Made by a program: the position numbers and the translations under genes. A stretch of 64,000 bases of DNA from positions 186,001-250,000 of the forward strand of contig JAHBTW010000006.1 in assembly GCA_019638385.1 (NCBI GenBank), in the 5' to 3' direction. Positions 27,149-35,803 of the stretch are shown piece by piece; the stretch's first letter is position 1, and every line of letters starts with the position of its first letter. The DNA comes from Saprospiraceae bacterium. GTDB lineage: Bacteria > Bacteroidota > Bacteroidia > Chitinophagales > Saprospiraceae. Under the pieces are notes generated by a model that was given only the letters and a program-made list of their open reading frames with translations, searched no databases and had not been told where the DNA came from.

Positions 27149-28405
27149 ATGACGATGAAACCTTTATTTATTATCGAATTAATAATATGTGTCGCCTGTT
27201 GCGGGCTGTATGCCCAACCCCAATGGCATGATCTTGGCGATCTGGGAAACACCGGCAGATTAGACGATATTTGTTTTATTCACCCTGATACGGGCTGGGT
27301 GGCGAGCGCAGGCGGCCAGATATTCCGCACCCAAAATGGCGGCGATACCTGGGAATTGCAATACAACAACTTCTTATACAGCTTTCGCAGCATCGGCTTT
27401 GCAGACCGCCAATTGGGGTTTGCCGGAACCTTGGAGCAAACATTGCTGCGAACAGAAAACGGCGGACAGGATTGGGAAAACATCACCAATCAGTTGCCTT
27501 TTACGCCGTCCGGCTTATGTGGGATGCAATGGCTCAATGAACACACTTTTTTTGCTGCCGGAGCTTGGTTCGGACCGGCTTTTTTATTAAAAACGCACAA
27601 CTGCGGCGCCTCCTGGACGGGTATTGACCTGAGCGAGCAAGCCACCGCTTTGGTGGACGTACACTTCGTTTCTCAGGATACCGGCTTTGTTTGCGGAAGG
27701 AATGCTAACGGCGGCGTTATTTTATACACCACCGACGGCGGCGCAGCCTGGCAGGAAGTTTTTAATACAGGAATATCGGGAGACTACGTGTGGAAACTCC
27801 AGTTCATTGACCGACAACATGCGGTGGCGTCTGTACAAACCTTCGGGCCGTCTGGCCGGCTTCTGATTTCAAATGACGCAGGCCTCAGTTGGACTGCAAA
27901 AGCAACACCCGACGGCAACGTGCAGGGAATAGGCTTCGTAACGCCTCAGAAGGGCTGGATAGGAGGCTATAATACAAGCTTCTATGCGACAGAAAATGCA
28001 GGCGACAGTTGGGATTTCATACCCTTCGGCGGATGGCACAACCGCTTTCAGGTATTTGATACGACACTGGTATATGCCTCCGGTCGCAATGTGTATAAGT
28101 ATTACGATTCTGCTCTCCCAAGCAGCGCCGGGGAGACGTTCGTTCCCCTGTTTAATCCACAGCTTTCCGTTTATCCCAATCCTGCAAGGAGCGAGGCTGC
28201 CGTCCGGTTTCAGATATCCAAAGCGACCGGCGCGGACATCGGCCTCTACGATAGCAAGGGGGCGCTCATCCAGGCCATTTTCAACGGCAGATTGAAGCCC
28301 GGGGTTCATCAATTTCCGGTTCATTTGAATGTGAAGCCCGGTCATTACATCGTCGGAATGCAATTGAATGAAGGGTTGTTCTCCGTGCCGCTGATTGTTC
28401 ATTAA
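27149..28405 (+). CDS. YCF48-like beta-propeller protein with T9SS sorting domain
   Basis: 418 residues. Signal peptide of about 22 residues (ending GLYAQ). Repeated blades with the pattern of a hydrophobic strand, TDGG/NGGDTW and WE (TQNGGDTWELQY, TENGGQDWENIT, TTDGGAAWQEVF, TENAGDSWDFIP) match the YCF48/BNR-like propeller. The last 75 residues begin LSVYPNPARSEA and end in a PGHYIVGMQL...VPLIVH beta-sandwich, the type A T9SS sorting domain, so the protein is secreted or surface-attached. Propeller function is unknown. Confidence 0.88.
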   Translation: MTMKPLFIIELIICVACCGLYAQPQWHDLGDLGNTGRLDDICFIHPDTGWVASAGGQIFRTQNGGDTWELQYNNFLYSFRSIGFADRQLGFAGTLEQTLLRTENGGQDWENITNQLPFTPSGLCGMQWLNEHTFFAAGAWFGPAFLLKTHNCGASWTGIDLSEQATALVDVHFVSQDTGFVCGRNANGGVILYTTDGGAAWQEVFNTGISGDYVWKLQFIDRQHAVASVQTFGPSGRLLISNDAGLSWTAKATPDGNVQGIGFVTPQKGWIGGYNTSFYATENAGDSWDFIPFGGWHNRFQVFDTTLVYASGRNVYKYYDSALPSSAGETFVPLFNPQLSVYPNPARSEAAVRFQISKATGADIGLYDSKGALIQAIFNGRLKPGVHQFPVHLNVKPGHYIVGMQLNEGLFSVPLIVH

Positions 28406-28423
28406 TTTTTCATGGCCGTTTGA

Positions 28424-28449
28424 GCGAAGTAAGTGAGGAAGTCACTTCG
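28424..28449. repeat. palindromic repeat, copy 2 (half/degenerate)
   Basis: GCGAAGT (28424-28430) and ACTTCGC (28444-28450) form arms, and the inner GAGGAAGTCACTTCG (28435-28449) is identical over 15 bases to the left arm and centre of the 41171-41202 copy. The right arm differs, so it is a degenerate or rearranged copy. Confidence 0.65.
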
Positions 28450-28474
28450 CGGGCACAATATGCCCTTACAGTAT

Positions 28475-28651
28475 TCAAAAGTCTGACTGCTCCAAGAGCG
28501 GCAAGAACAACCGTATCTTCTTTTCATCTGCCGGGTAAAACAAGAAGTTGCGCACATCTTTTACCATTTCTTCCATGTCCAACTGAATGAACGACCTGTG
28601 TATGCGCAAAGCAAGCGGATAGGCTTCCAGCAATTCAGACAGATTCAACAT
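28475..28651 (-). pseudogene. AbiEii-type nucleotidyltransferase toxin remnant
   Basis: 58 residues from the ATG at 28651. The first residues (MLNLSELLEAYPLALRI) look like the start of AbiEii toxins, and the end (LDMEEMVKDVRNFLFYPADEKKI) like their extreme C-terminus, but the roughly 200-residue nucleotidyltransferase body in between is missing. This is what a large in-frame internal deletion would leave. The start overlaps the end of the upstream AbiEi-like pseudogene by about 17 bases, the usual arrangement of AbiEi-AbiEii pairs. Assigned by pattern and context only. Confidence 0.5.
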
Positions 28652-29262
28652 GGTATAGATAGTTTTGAAAAATTCGGACCCGTTCCGACAGGGAATGAGA
28701 ATCAAATAACAAACAGTACGCCTCTAATTTTTTCCGGTCAATGTCATTTCTCATTTGGTCGAGATTCAGGCGTAGTGCCTCAAAGTCTTCTATGGTTGCC
28801 ATTTTAGGGTGTAGATAGAGGTAGTCGAGCAAAACTTTTTCCGGTTCTGCTATTTTCGTGCCAAGGCCCTCCGGTATCAACAAACGATACCCGAAAAAGA
28901 GCGAAGACTTCATGCTGGAATAACGGAAGCAGCCCACCGGCGTGTCAAATGCCTGTGTTTTACGGGTGGAAATAGACGTGATGGTAAATACAGCCTCCGG
29001 TATCCAGCCGTAGTAGGCAAGGGCGGTTTCCAACGAAACATAAGAAGGGCTGTATATTTTATTGGCCACCCAGTACAGGTGTTCTTCGCCGGTAATGCGG
29101 TCTGTAACGCTGTATCAACCGTTGCGAATACGCACAATCTGCCCTTTTTTTTTGCCAGTTGAACAGATTCTCCCGCTCAAAACCTGGATATAGCTGCTCC
29201 ACCTCCCGCACTGAAAACGCGGGTGTCTTTCTGAATCTGTCCAAAAAATCAAGTAAGTTCAT
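28635..29262 (-). pseudogene. AbiEi-type antitoxin/transcriptional regulator, broken by frameshift and stop
   Basis: The intact protein would be about 209 residues. The N-terminal part starts MNLLDFLDRFRKTPAFSVREVEQLYP, a winged-helix region. A run of nine T (A on the coding strand) at 29145-29153 then shifts the frame; with eight it would read NWQKKGQIVRIRNG, after which TGA stands where Trp is expected (before YSVTDRITGEEHLYW). The remainder, ANKIYSPSYVSLETALAYYGWIPE, TITSISTRK and PEKVLLDYLYL, is open to 28635. Two independent lesions show real decay, not one sequencing error. Family AbiEi/DUF6088-like. Confidence 0.7.
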
Positions 29263-29438
29263 TTCCTTTTTTCCTAAAAATTTAGGTTTTTAAGAAATAA
29301 AAATACGAATCTATTTTAGCTGAAGCGCATTTTACCAAGAATCTATACACCGAAACGGTATCTTCACCTCGCGGGCAACTTCGCGCGCAGCATAATTTTC
29401 CTAACTTTCGGCCATCTCCCAATCAAACGACAAAGACC

Positions 29439-29984
29439 ATGCCGCTACCCGATCGCGCCGCTGCGCAGGAACTGCTCGAAGAGCATGTTAAAGACGAATA
29501 CCAGCGCTACCATGCCCGCATGGTGGCCACGGCTATGGAAGGCTACGCCCGGCACTACGGCGAAGACCCGAAACTGTGGTTCCTCACCGGCTACCTGCAT
29601 GATCTTGATTTTGAAAAACACCCCGAAGAGCACCCCGGCGTGTCGCTGCAATGGTTCCGCGAATGGGGCTACCCCGAAGATTTTATTCATGCCGTGGAAG
29701 CGCACGCTTACGGGTACAACGCGTTCAAAACGCTGCCTCAAACCCGGCTCGCCGCTGCGCTCTTAGCCTGCGACGAAATCAGCGGCATCTTTTTCGCCTA
29801 CCAAAAAGTGAATCCCATTCCCTACCATGAGATGAAGGTAAAATCCATCAAAAACCGCCTGAAGGAAAAAGCCTTCGCCGCCAAGATTGATCGCAGTACC
29901 ATTTACTTAGGATGCGAGCACCTCGGCGTGTCCATTGAGGAGCACATTGAAAACTTAGTGCGGTTTTTTGAGGGGTTGGAGTAG
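29439..29984 (+). CDS. HD-domain metal-dependent hydrolase-like protein
   Basis: 181 residues. An HD-type metal site is seen as HARMVATAMEGYARHYG, then TGYLHDLDFEKHPEEHPG (the His-Asp pair), VEAHAYGYN and a distal ACDEISG. HD proteins hydrolyse phosphate esters, nucleotides or cyclic dinucleotides; the substrate of this short, stand-alone type is unknown. Start is the first ATG after a TAACTTTC promoter-like stretch. It is transcribed towards the M20 peptidase, 26 bases away and convergent. Confidence 0.82.
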   Translation: MPLPDRAAAQELLEEHVKDEYQRYHARMVATAMEGYARHYGEDPKLWFLTGYLHDLDFEKHPEEHPGVSLQWFREWGYPEDFIHAVEAHAYGYNAFKTLPQTRLAAALLACDEISGIFFAYQKVNPIPYHEMKVKSIKNRLKEKAFAAKIDRSTIYLGCEHLGVSIEEHIENLVRFFEGLE

Positions 29985-30010
29985 CCCCTCTCGCACCGCT
30001 CTCACGAGGT

Positions 30011-31522
30011 TCACTTCAACGGCTCGCGCAACACCGCGAGGATCGTCTTCACGCCATCCACATAATTGCCGATGCGGATATTCTCGTTGGGGCTGTGCTG
30101 GTTGTTGTCCGGATTGACGGTGGGCACAGCCACGGCGGGAATGCCGAGCGTAGTGACGAACGGCGAAATGGGAATGCTGCCGCCGGCTGTTCGGATTTTC
30201 AGCGGCGCTTTTCCGAATGCTTTGGTAAGGGCTTTTGTGAGCCAGATGCCTGTCTCCGAATCGAATTCCGTGCGGAAAGCTTTGTAGGAGACGGAATAAT
30301 CGAAGCGGCAAATCTTGTCGTGGCTGAGGCGCTCGCGGCTGTCGGGTTGCCGGTCGAGCACTACATAACCCTGGTCTTCGATGTATTTTCTGATCAATCC
30401 AATCAAGCGCTCCGGGTCGCTTTCCATCACTAAGCGCACATCAATTTCGGCAGTAGCGGTAGCGGGAATGATGGTGCGTACCTCCTCGCCCACCCAACCG
30501 GAAGCCATGCCGCGAATGTTGAGCGAAGGGTATTGCAGTGCCTCCTGATACGTGCCGGCGACCCGATCTGCGGTAGCGACGCCGAGCTTGCTTCGGATGA
30601 ACTGCTCATCGTCGGGTACCTGTGCCATCTCGGCTTTGGTTTTTTCGTCAAAGACGATGCCGTCGTAAAAACCCGGGATGGTCACGCGGCCGTGTTCGTC
30701 TTTCATGCCCGCGAGCAATTGAGCGAGGCGCAGGGCCGGGTTGGGGCAATAATTGCCGTAGTGGCCGCTGTGCTGCAGAAAAGTGGGGCCGAAAACCGTC
30801 AGTGTGACGTCGGCAATGCCGCGTGCGCCGAAGCTCAGGGTCGGTTCGTTGCTGATGTGTGGCGGCCCGTCGAAGATGACGAGCGCTTCGGCGGCCAGTT
30901 CACGGCGGTAGGTCTCGACTGCTTTGGGCAATTGCGGTGAGCCGAGTTCCTCTTCAAAATCAATGATGACCTTGAGGTGATAGGGCAAATCCTCCCCGAG
31001 CGACGCGAGTGCATCCATTGCCGCCAGAAACATCATCACCGGTCCTTTGGCATCGGAGGCGGCGCGTGCGAAGATGCGCCATTCCGGGTTGAGTTCGCCC
31101 CGGAGACTTTCCCAGGGTATTTCCACCCACCCCTCGCCGGGTACCTGTTTTTTTAGTACCGCTTTCCAGGGGCTTTCCTGATGCCAAAAGGAAGGGTCAA
31201 CCGGTTGTCCGTCCATTTGCAGGTAGGCCAGCACGGTAGGCGCGCCGCTGCGCCGGCTTTTGCGCTCAGCCAGTAGCAGGGGCGCGGTAGCGGTGGCCAG
31301 CCGTTGCGTGGTAAATTCCCTGCGGGGGAAAGCCGCCTCACACCACTGCACATTTTTTTCAATGTCTTCGGGATAGTGGGCGTCATTGGCTAAGGCCAGC
31401 ATTTCTTTAAATTCGTCGAAAGTGGCGCGTGCGTGGCGCAGAGCGAGCGCATCCGGATCGGGTTGCGCGACAGCGCAAAAGGAGAGGAACATACAAAAAA
31501 TCAGGCAGGTAGTGTTTTTCAT
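30011..31522 (-). CDS. M20 family dipeptidase/metallopeptidase, exported
   Basis: 503 residues with a signal peptide (about 20 residues, ending FCAVAQ), so periplasmic. The N-terminal metal domain contains LAYLQMDGQPVD (His replaced by Gln-Met-Asp spacing seen in this branch), RAASDAKGP (bridging Asp) and IIDFEEELGSP (Glu pair). The middle dimerisation domain is followed by FVTTLGIPAVAVPT and the C-terminal HSPNENIRIGNYV with the last metal His. Carnosinase/CNDP-like peptidases cleave dipeptides. Preceded by a well-formed promoter. Confidence 0.87.
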   Translation of the reverse strand: MKNTTCLIFCMFLSFCAVAQPDPDALALRHARATFDEFKEMLALANDAHYPEDIEKNVQWCEAAFPRREFTTQRLATATAPLLLAERKSRRSGAPTVLAYLQMDGQPVDPSFWHQESPWKAVLKKQVPGEGWVEIPWESLRGELNPEWRIFARAASDAKGPVMMFLAAMDALASLGEDLPYHLKVIIDFEEELGSPQLPKAVETYRRELAAEALVIFDGPPHISNEPTLSFGARGIADVTLTVFGPTFLQHSGHYGNYCPNPALRLAQLLAGMKDEHGRVTIPGFYDGIVFDEKTKAEMAQVPDDEQFIRSKLGVATADRVAGTYQEALQYPSLNIRGMASGWVGEEVRTIIPATATAEIDVRLVMESDPERLIGLIRKYIEDQGYVVLDRQPDSRERLSHDKICRFDYSVSYKAFRTEFDSETGIWLTKALTKAFGKAPLKIRTAGGSIPISPFVTTLGIPAVAVPTVNPDNNQHSPNENIRIGNYVDGVKTILAVLREPLK

Positions 31523-31539
31523 GGCGGAGCGGTTTGGAA

Positions 31540-31570
31540 CAAATGTAAGATAAACTACTGCTCAAACAAA
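31540..31570 (-). promoter_or_regulatory. predicted Bacteroidota promoter for the M20 peptidase gene
   Basis: On the minus strand TTTG (31567-31570) and TACATTTG (31540-31547) fit the -33/-7 pattern with 19-20 bases between. The -7 box is 18 bases before the ATG. Confidence 0.5.
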
Positions 31571-31664
31571 ACATCCATTTGTATTCAATTTGGCCATAAG
31601 TCTGAAAAAAATGCACTTGTAGCCAATTTGGAGTCCAAATCGCTGGATACGTTACGTTCTTAGC

Positions 31665-32801
31665 TCATATCTTCAAGAATTCCCGAAACTGTTCAGGGGA
31701 GATAACGGAGAAATCGTGCGCCGGGTAGGCTGCGGCAAAAGAATCAGGGAGCTTGGGTGTACGCGTCGGATTCCATTTCATTTCATAAGCGGCAAAACGT
31801 CCCTCGCTCTCTTCGAGATAGTCAATTTCCTGCCCTTGCTTTGTACGCCAGAAATAAGTGTTGACAAAATGCCGGCGTGCGTAGCGGTTTCGTTTGAGTC
31901 GTTCGCTGATTAAAAAATTCTCCCACAGCCCTCCTTTATCCTGCCGTAAGGAGAGTGGCGAGAAATTCCCGATGAGGGCATTTCGAATTCCATTGTCGTA
32001 GAAATATACTTTTCGGGTGGTGGAAATTTCGTTGCGCAAATTGCGACTAAATGGCCCGAGCCTGAAAATGACATACGCCTGTTCGAGTGCAGTAATGTAG
32101 TTGGATACCGTTTGTTTATCTACCTTCAGTAAAACAGAAAGCTCATTGTAGGAAACCTCCGAACCAACCTGCAATGCCAGTGCCTGAAGCAACTGTTCCA
32201 ATAATTCGGGTTTTCGGATGGGCGCAAAAGACAATAAATCGCGATAGAGATTATCGGAGGCCAGTCCGGCCAACACTTCTTGCTCCTTGCCCGGCTGCAT
32301 CAATACTTCGGGATACATGCCGTAGAGCAATCGTTGCTCCAGACCGCTTTCTGCTGCAAACAAACCGGTATGACCAACCCACTCCTGCCAACACACAGGG
32401 AACAGGTAGTACTCTGTTTTCCGTCCGGTAAGCGGTTCGTTGATCTGGTTGGCCAACTCGAAAGAAGAAGAACCGGTAGCTACTACCCTCGTTTGCGGGA
32501 AATGATCGGCCATCAGCTTCAGCGTAATACCGATATTTTGAATCCGTTGGGCTTCATCCAATATAAAAAGATCATATCCTTCCATGAGCGGCCGTAATGC
32601 CTCAATACCCACATCGGTAAGCCGGTTGCGTACGGCAGGATCATCTCCCGTGAGATAGAGCGTCTTGCCCGAAAATTGCCTCATGAGCTTTTCTATTAAG
32701 GTCGTCTTCCCCGTTTGCCGGGGTCCGAGCAACAAAATCAACTTGTTGTTTTCAGCGTGGAGGCTTTCCGTAACGGAGGCCTCAATGTGGCGATGAATCA
32801 T
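31665..32801 (-). CDS. AAA_14 / DUF4143 ATPase
   Basis: 378 residues from the ATG at 32801; the longer frame reads through the palindrome and is not used. Walker A is LLGPRQTGKTTLIEKL, Walker B is DLFILDEAQRI, and RVVATGSSSFELANQ is the sensor region. A winged-helix-like section (YNELSVLLKVDKQTVSNYITALEQAYVIF) and the DUF4143 C-terminal domain (FLISERLKRNRYA, YFWRTKQGQEIDYLEESEG) follow. The C-terminal part has an endonuclease-like QGQEIDYL motif. Such ATPases occur in many copies in Bacteroidota; function unknown. The first codon lies 2 bases from the perfect palindrome. Confidence 0.9.
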   Translation of the reverse strand: MIHRHIEASVTESLHAENNKLILLLGPRQTGKTTLIEKLMRQFSGKTLYLTGDDPAVRNRLTDVGIEALRPLMEGYDLFILDEAQRIQNIGITLKLMADHFPQTRVVATGSSSFELANQINEPLTGRKTEYYLFPVCWQEWVGHTGLFAAESGLEQRLLYGMYPEVLMQPGKEQEVLAGLASDNLYRDLLSFAPIRKPELLEQLLQALALQVGSEVSYNELSVLLKVDKQTVSNYITALEQAYVIFRLGPFSRNLRNEISTTRKVYFYDNGIRNALIGNFSPLSLRQDKGGLWENFLISERLKRNRYARRHFVNTYFWRTKQGQEIDYLEESEGRFAAYEMKWNPTRTPKLPDSFAAAYPAHDFSVISPEQFREFLKI

Positions 32802-32802
32802 A

Positions 32803-32860
32803 CTTTTAGCGATTGTAATCCCCAAAAGTAATGACTTTTGGGGATTACAATCGCTAAAAG
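32803..32860. repeat. perfect 27-bp-arm palindrome at the DUF4143 gene start
   Basis: The left arm (32803-32829) starts CTTTTAGCGATTGTAATC and continues CCCAAAAGT; a four-base loop AATG follows; the right arm (32834-32860) is its exact reverse complement. It begins one base upstream of the ATG of the AAA/DUF4143 gene, so its transcript would carry a stable 5' hairpin covering the leader. Confidence 0.9.
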
Positions 32861-32944
32861 CAAAAAACAAGTCGGTATTTAGTTCTACTTTTCAACACCG
32901 AAAAACCCCGCCGCGCGCCGCAATGTTCTTCATGCGTTCCTAAA

Positions 32945-32972
32945 CTCCCAGCTCATAGCTCGTGACTCGAAG
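32945..32972 (+). repeat. heptanucleotide tandem repeat (4 degenerate units) upstream of polX
   Basis: Units CTCCCAG, CTCATAG, CTCGTGA, CTCGAAG, followed by CTACCTGAATAG, which closely matches CTACCTAAATAG after the kynA array. It ends 35 bases before the polX ATG. Confidence 0.6.
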
Positions 32973-33007
32973 CTACCTGAATAGATACAAACCATTAATG
33001 CATCTTG

Positions 33008-34684
33008 ATGACCAACAAAGAAATCGCAAAAACATTCCAGTTCCTCGGCGATATCATGGAACTCCACGGCGAGAACGTCTTTAAAGTGCGCTCTTACCAT
33101 AATGCCTATTTGGCCCTGCGCAAGTTGGACGCCCCGTTGTCCGATATGGACCGCACGGAAATGGACGCCATCAAAGGCGTGGGCAAAGCCATCGGCGATA
33201 AAATTCAGGAACTGCTCACCACCGGCAACATGGCCACGCTGGAAAAGTACCGCGCTATGACCCCGCCCGGCGTACAGGAAATATTGGCCGTTCCCGGTAT
33301 CGGGCCGAAAAAAACCGCCACCATCTGGAAAGACCTCGGCGTGGAAAGCGTGGGAGAACTGCTCTATGCCGTTAACGAAAACCGCCTCATCGAACTCAAA
33401 GGATTCGGCGCAAAAACGCAGGCCGATCTTCAACAGAAGCTGGAATACTATCAGCGCTCGCAGGGCAAATTTCATTTTTCGGCATTGGAAGCCGAAGCCC
33501 TTGCACTGCTTGATTCCGCACAAGCGGCACTGCCCGGTGCACCGGTTGCTTTGGTGGGCGAAATAGCCCGCTGTTGCAACATCGTGGGAAGTATTGACCT
33601 GCTCGTCGGCGCCGAAGTGCTTGCGGACGCTCTAATCGCTGCCGGCCTTTCGGCAATAGACGGTGTAACAGGCCAACCGATACTCGCCCGTACAGAGCGC
33701 GACACGCCGGTTCGCATTTTCACCTGCGCCCCGGAGGAGTTCGGTTCCAAGCAGTTTCGACATACAACTTCACCGGAGTTTCTGGAGACATTTTTGGCTG
33801 TTAATCCGGGTGCAGATTTTCGCAACCTGAGCACCGAGGCGGAAGTATTTCAACGGGCAGGTTTGCCGCTCATTGCGACCGAACTGCGCGATTGGCCCGG
33901 CTTTGTGGCGGCAGCCAAAACGGGCGCCTTGCCGGAATTGCTCCGCGAAGAAGATATCCGCGGCGTCATCCATACGCACACCACCTACAGCGACGGCATA
34001 CATTCCCTGCACGACATGGCCGAATACGCCCGTGAGCAAGGCTATGCTTACATCGGCATTACCGATCACTCCAAAACCGCCGTGTACGCCAACGGCCTGC
34101 AAGTGGAACGCGTGCAGGCCCAATGGCGCGAAATAGACGACCTAAATACGGCCTATTCCGCTGCCGGCCAGGATTTCCGAATCCTCAAAGGTATCGAAAG
34201 CGACATCCTCAACGAAGGCGGGTTAGACTATGAGCCCGACATCCTCGCCGGATTCGATTTCGTCATCGCGTCTGTTCACAGCAACCTCCGCATGGATGAA
34301 GACAAAGCCACCCGCCGCATCCTCGCCGCCGTAGAGAATCCTTTCACCGCTATCCTCGGCCACCCCACAGGCCGGCTGCTGTTGTCGCGGCGCGGCTACC
34401 CCATTGACCACAAAAAGATCATAGACGCCTGCGCCGCCAACGGCGTAGCCATCGAACTCAATGCCAACCCACACCGATTGGACATAGACTGGACCTGGAT
34501 CCCTTACGCTATGGAAAAAGGCGTTCGCATCGCCGTCAACCCCGATGCGCACAATCGCGGGGGCATCCACGACATTCGCTACGGCGTGTTTTCGGCCCGC
34601 AAAGGAGGGCTTACGGCAAGCGATTGCCTGAATACGTTGAGCGCAGAGGCATTTTTGGCGTTTGCGAATAAATCTACGTTATGA
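33008..34684 (+). CDS. polX: family X DNA polymerase / PHP phosphoesterase (PolX)
   Basis: 558 residues from the ATG at 33008. Two helix-hairpin-helix motifs (IKGVGKAIGDKI and VPGIGPKKTATIW) come first. The polymerase palm reads NIVGSIDLLVGAE where active PolX enzymes have GDxD, so one of the two metal-binding aspartates is Ser. The C-terminal PHP domain is complete: HTHTTYSDGIHSLHD, GITDHS, KGIESDI, ASVHSNL, GHPTGRLLL and NPDAHNRGG. PHP of PolX acts as a 3'-5' exonuclease and AP endonuclease. The likely role is base-excision repair, mostly as a nuclease. Confidence 0.93.
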   Translation: MTNKEIAKTFQFLGDIMELHGENVFKVRSYHNAYLALRKLDAPLSDMDRTEMDAIKGVGKAIGDKIQELLTTGNMATLEKYRAMTPPGVQEILAVPGIGPKKTATIWKDLGVESVGELLYAVNENRLIELKGFGAKTQADLQQKLEYYQRSQGKFHFSALEAEALALLDSAQAALPGAPVALVGEIARCCNIVGSIDLLVGAEVLADALIAAGLSAIDGVTGQPILARTERDTPVRIFTCAPEEFGSKQFRHTTSPEFLETFLAVNPGADFRNLSTEAEVFQRAGLPLIATELRDWPGFVAAAKTGALPELLREEDIRGVIHTHTTYSDGIHSLHDMAEYAREQGYAYIGITDHSKTAVYANGLQVERVQAQWREIDDLNTAYSAAGQDFRILKGIESDILNEGGLDYEPDILAGFDFVIASVHSNLRMDEDKATRRILAAVENPFTAILGHPTGRLLLSRRGYPIDHKKIIDACAANGVAIELNANPHRLDIDWTWIPYAMEKGVRIAVNPDAHNRGGIHDIRYGVFSARKGGLTASDCLNTLSAEAFLAFANKSTL

Positions 34685-34757
34685 TTTTTTTTTACACGCA
34701 GGTTGTAGTCAGGAAAGGCTTATAAAATTAAAATTAAGGGCTATCTTTTCAGAATGC

Positions 34758-35714
34758 TCACTGCTCAAACAGAGAATCCACAAACGCCCGTTTGTTGAAG
34801 ATTTGCAACTTGTCAATCGCTTCTCCCACGCCGATGTATTTGATCGGAATCTTGAACTGGTCGGAAATGCCGATGGCTACGCCGCCTTTGGCGGTGCCGT
34901 CTAACTTGGTGAGTGCCAGCGCGGTGACTTCCGTTGCCTGGGTGAAGTGGCGGGCCTGCTCTATGGCGTTTTGGCCGGTGGTGGCATCCAGCACCAACAA
35001 TACTTCGTGCGGGGCGCCTTCCATTCTTTTGCTAATGGAGTTTTTGATCTTCCCGAGTTCCTTCATCAGGTTGATCTTGGTGTGCAGGCGGCCGGCGGTG
35101 TCTATGATGGCCACGTCGCAGTGGTTGGCGATGGCGTATTGCACGGTTTCATACGCTACGGCGGCGGGGTCGGTGTTCATGCCTTTGCTGAAAAAATCGC
35201 AGCCTACACGCTCCGACCAGATTTTGAGCTGATCCACGGCGGCAGCGCGAAAGGTATCGGCAGCGCCCATCACCACCTTTTTACCTTGTTGTTTAAATTG
35301 CCAGGCGAGTTTACCGATGGTGGTGGTTTTGCCCACGCCGTTGACGCCTACGACCATGATGACGATGGGTTGGGCGGAAACCTTGGGCAGGAAGTCGTCT
35401 AAGTCATCGGTATTGTTGTCGCTGAGAAGCCGTACGATCTCATCGCGAAGAATTTCGCTCAGTTCGCTGGTATTGAGGTACTTATCGCGGGCCACACGGG
35501 CCTCTATACGCTCAATGATCTTCACGGTGGTGTCTAAGCCCACATCGGAAGAGATGAGGATGTTTTCCACCTCGTCGAGTACTTCCTCGTCCACGGTAGA
35601 TTTGCCGGCAACGGCTTTGGCGAGTTTGCCGAGGAAATTGGTTTTAGTTTTTTCGAGGCCCTTGTCTAAGTCCTCTTTTTTCTCTTTGTTGAAAAATTTG
35701 CCGAAGAAGCTCAC
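34758..35714 (-). CDS. ftsY: signal recognition particle receptor FtsY
   Basis: 318 residues, NG core of the SRP GTPase receptor that delivers ribosome-nascent chain complexes to the membrane. P-loop VGVNGVGKTTTIGKLA, DTAGRLHTKINLMKEL (G3), TKLDGTAKGGVAIG (G4) and VGEAIDKLQIFNKRAFVDSLF at the C-terminus are all present. The acidic A domain is short, as usual in Bacteroidota. Last gene of the rpmB-rpmG-DUF4295-ftsY order; a hairpin separates it from DUF4295, so it may also have its own promoter. Confidence 0.96.
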   Translation of the reverse strand: MSFFGKFFNKEKKEDLDKGLEKTKTNFLGKLAKAVAGKSTVDEEVLDEVENILISSDVGLDTTVKIIERIEARVARDKYLNTSELSEILRDEIVRLLSDNNTDDLDDFLPKVSAQPIVIMVVGVNGVGKTTTIGKLAWQFKQQGKKVVMGAADTFRAAAVDQLKIWSERVGCDFFSKGMNTDPAAVAYETVQYAIANHCDVAIIDTAGRLHTKINLMKELGKIKNSISKRMEGAPHEVLLVLDATTGQNAIEQARHFTQATEVTALALTKLDGTAKGGVAIGISDQFKIPIKYIGVGEAIDKLQIFNKRAFVDSLFEQ

Positions 35715-35747
35715 GATGGGTGCGTTTTATGATGGCCGAAAATAAAG

Positions 35748-35776
35748 AAGCCACTCCCGCGAAACAGGAATGGCTT
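35748..35776 (-). terminator. hairpin between DUF4295 and ftsY (probable attenuating terminator)
   Basis: Arms AAGCCACTCC (35748-35757) and GGAATGGCTT (35767-35776). On the minus strand the stem is followed by CTTTATTTT; on the plus strand by eight T. As it lies inside the operon it may reduce ftsY expression relative to the ribosomal genes. Confidence 0.5.
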
Positions 35777-35803
35777 ATTTTTTTTACCCGAAGGCAAAAC
35801 CTA

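Noticed and set aside
28705..28807. Separate gene on the plus strand (28598-28807)
   Set aside because: It overlaps the AbiEi/AbiEii remnant on the other strand and has no motif or start context.
31623..31660. Second copy of the DUF4143 palindrome downstream of the gene
   Set aside because: The local TTTGGAGTCCAAA symmetry is different in sequence from the 27-base arms; the gene is not flanked by matching ends.
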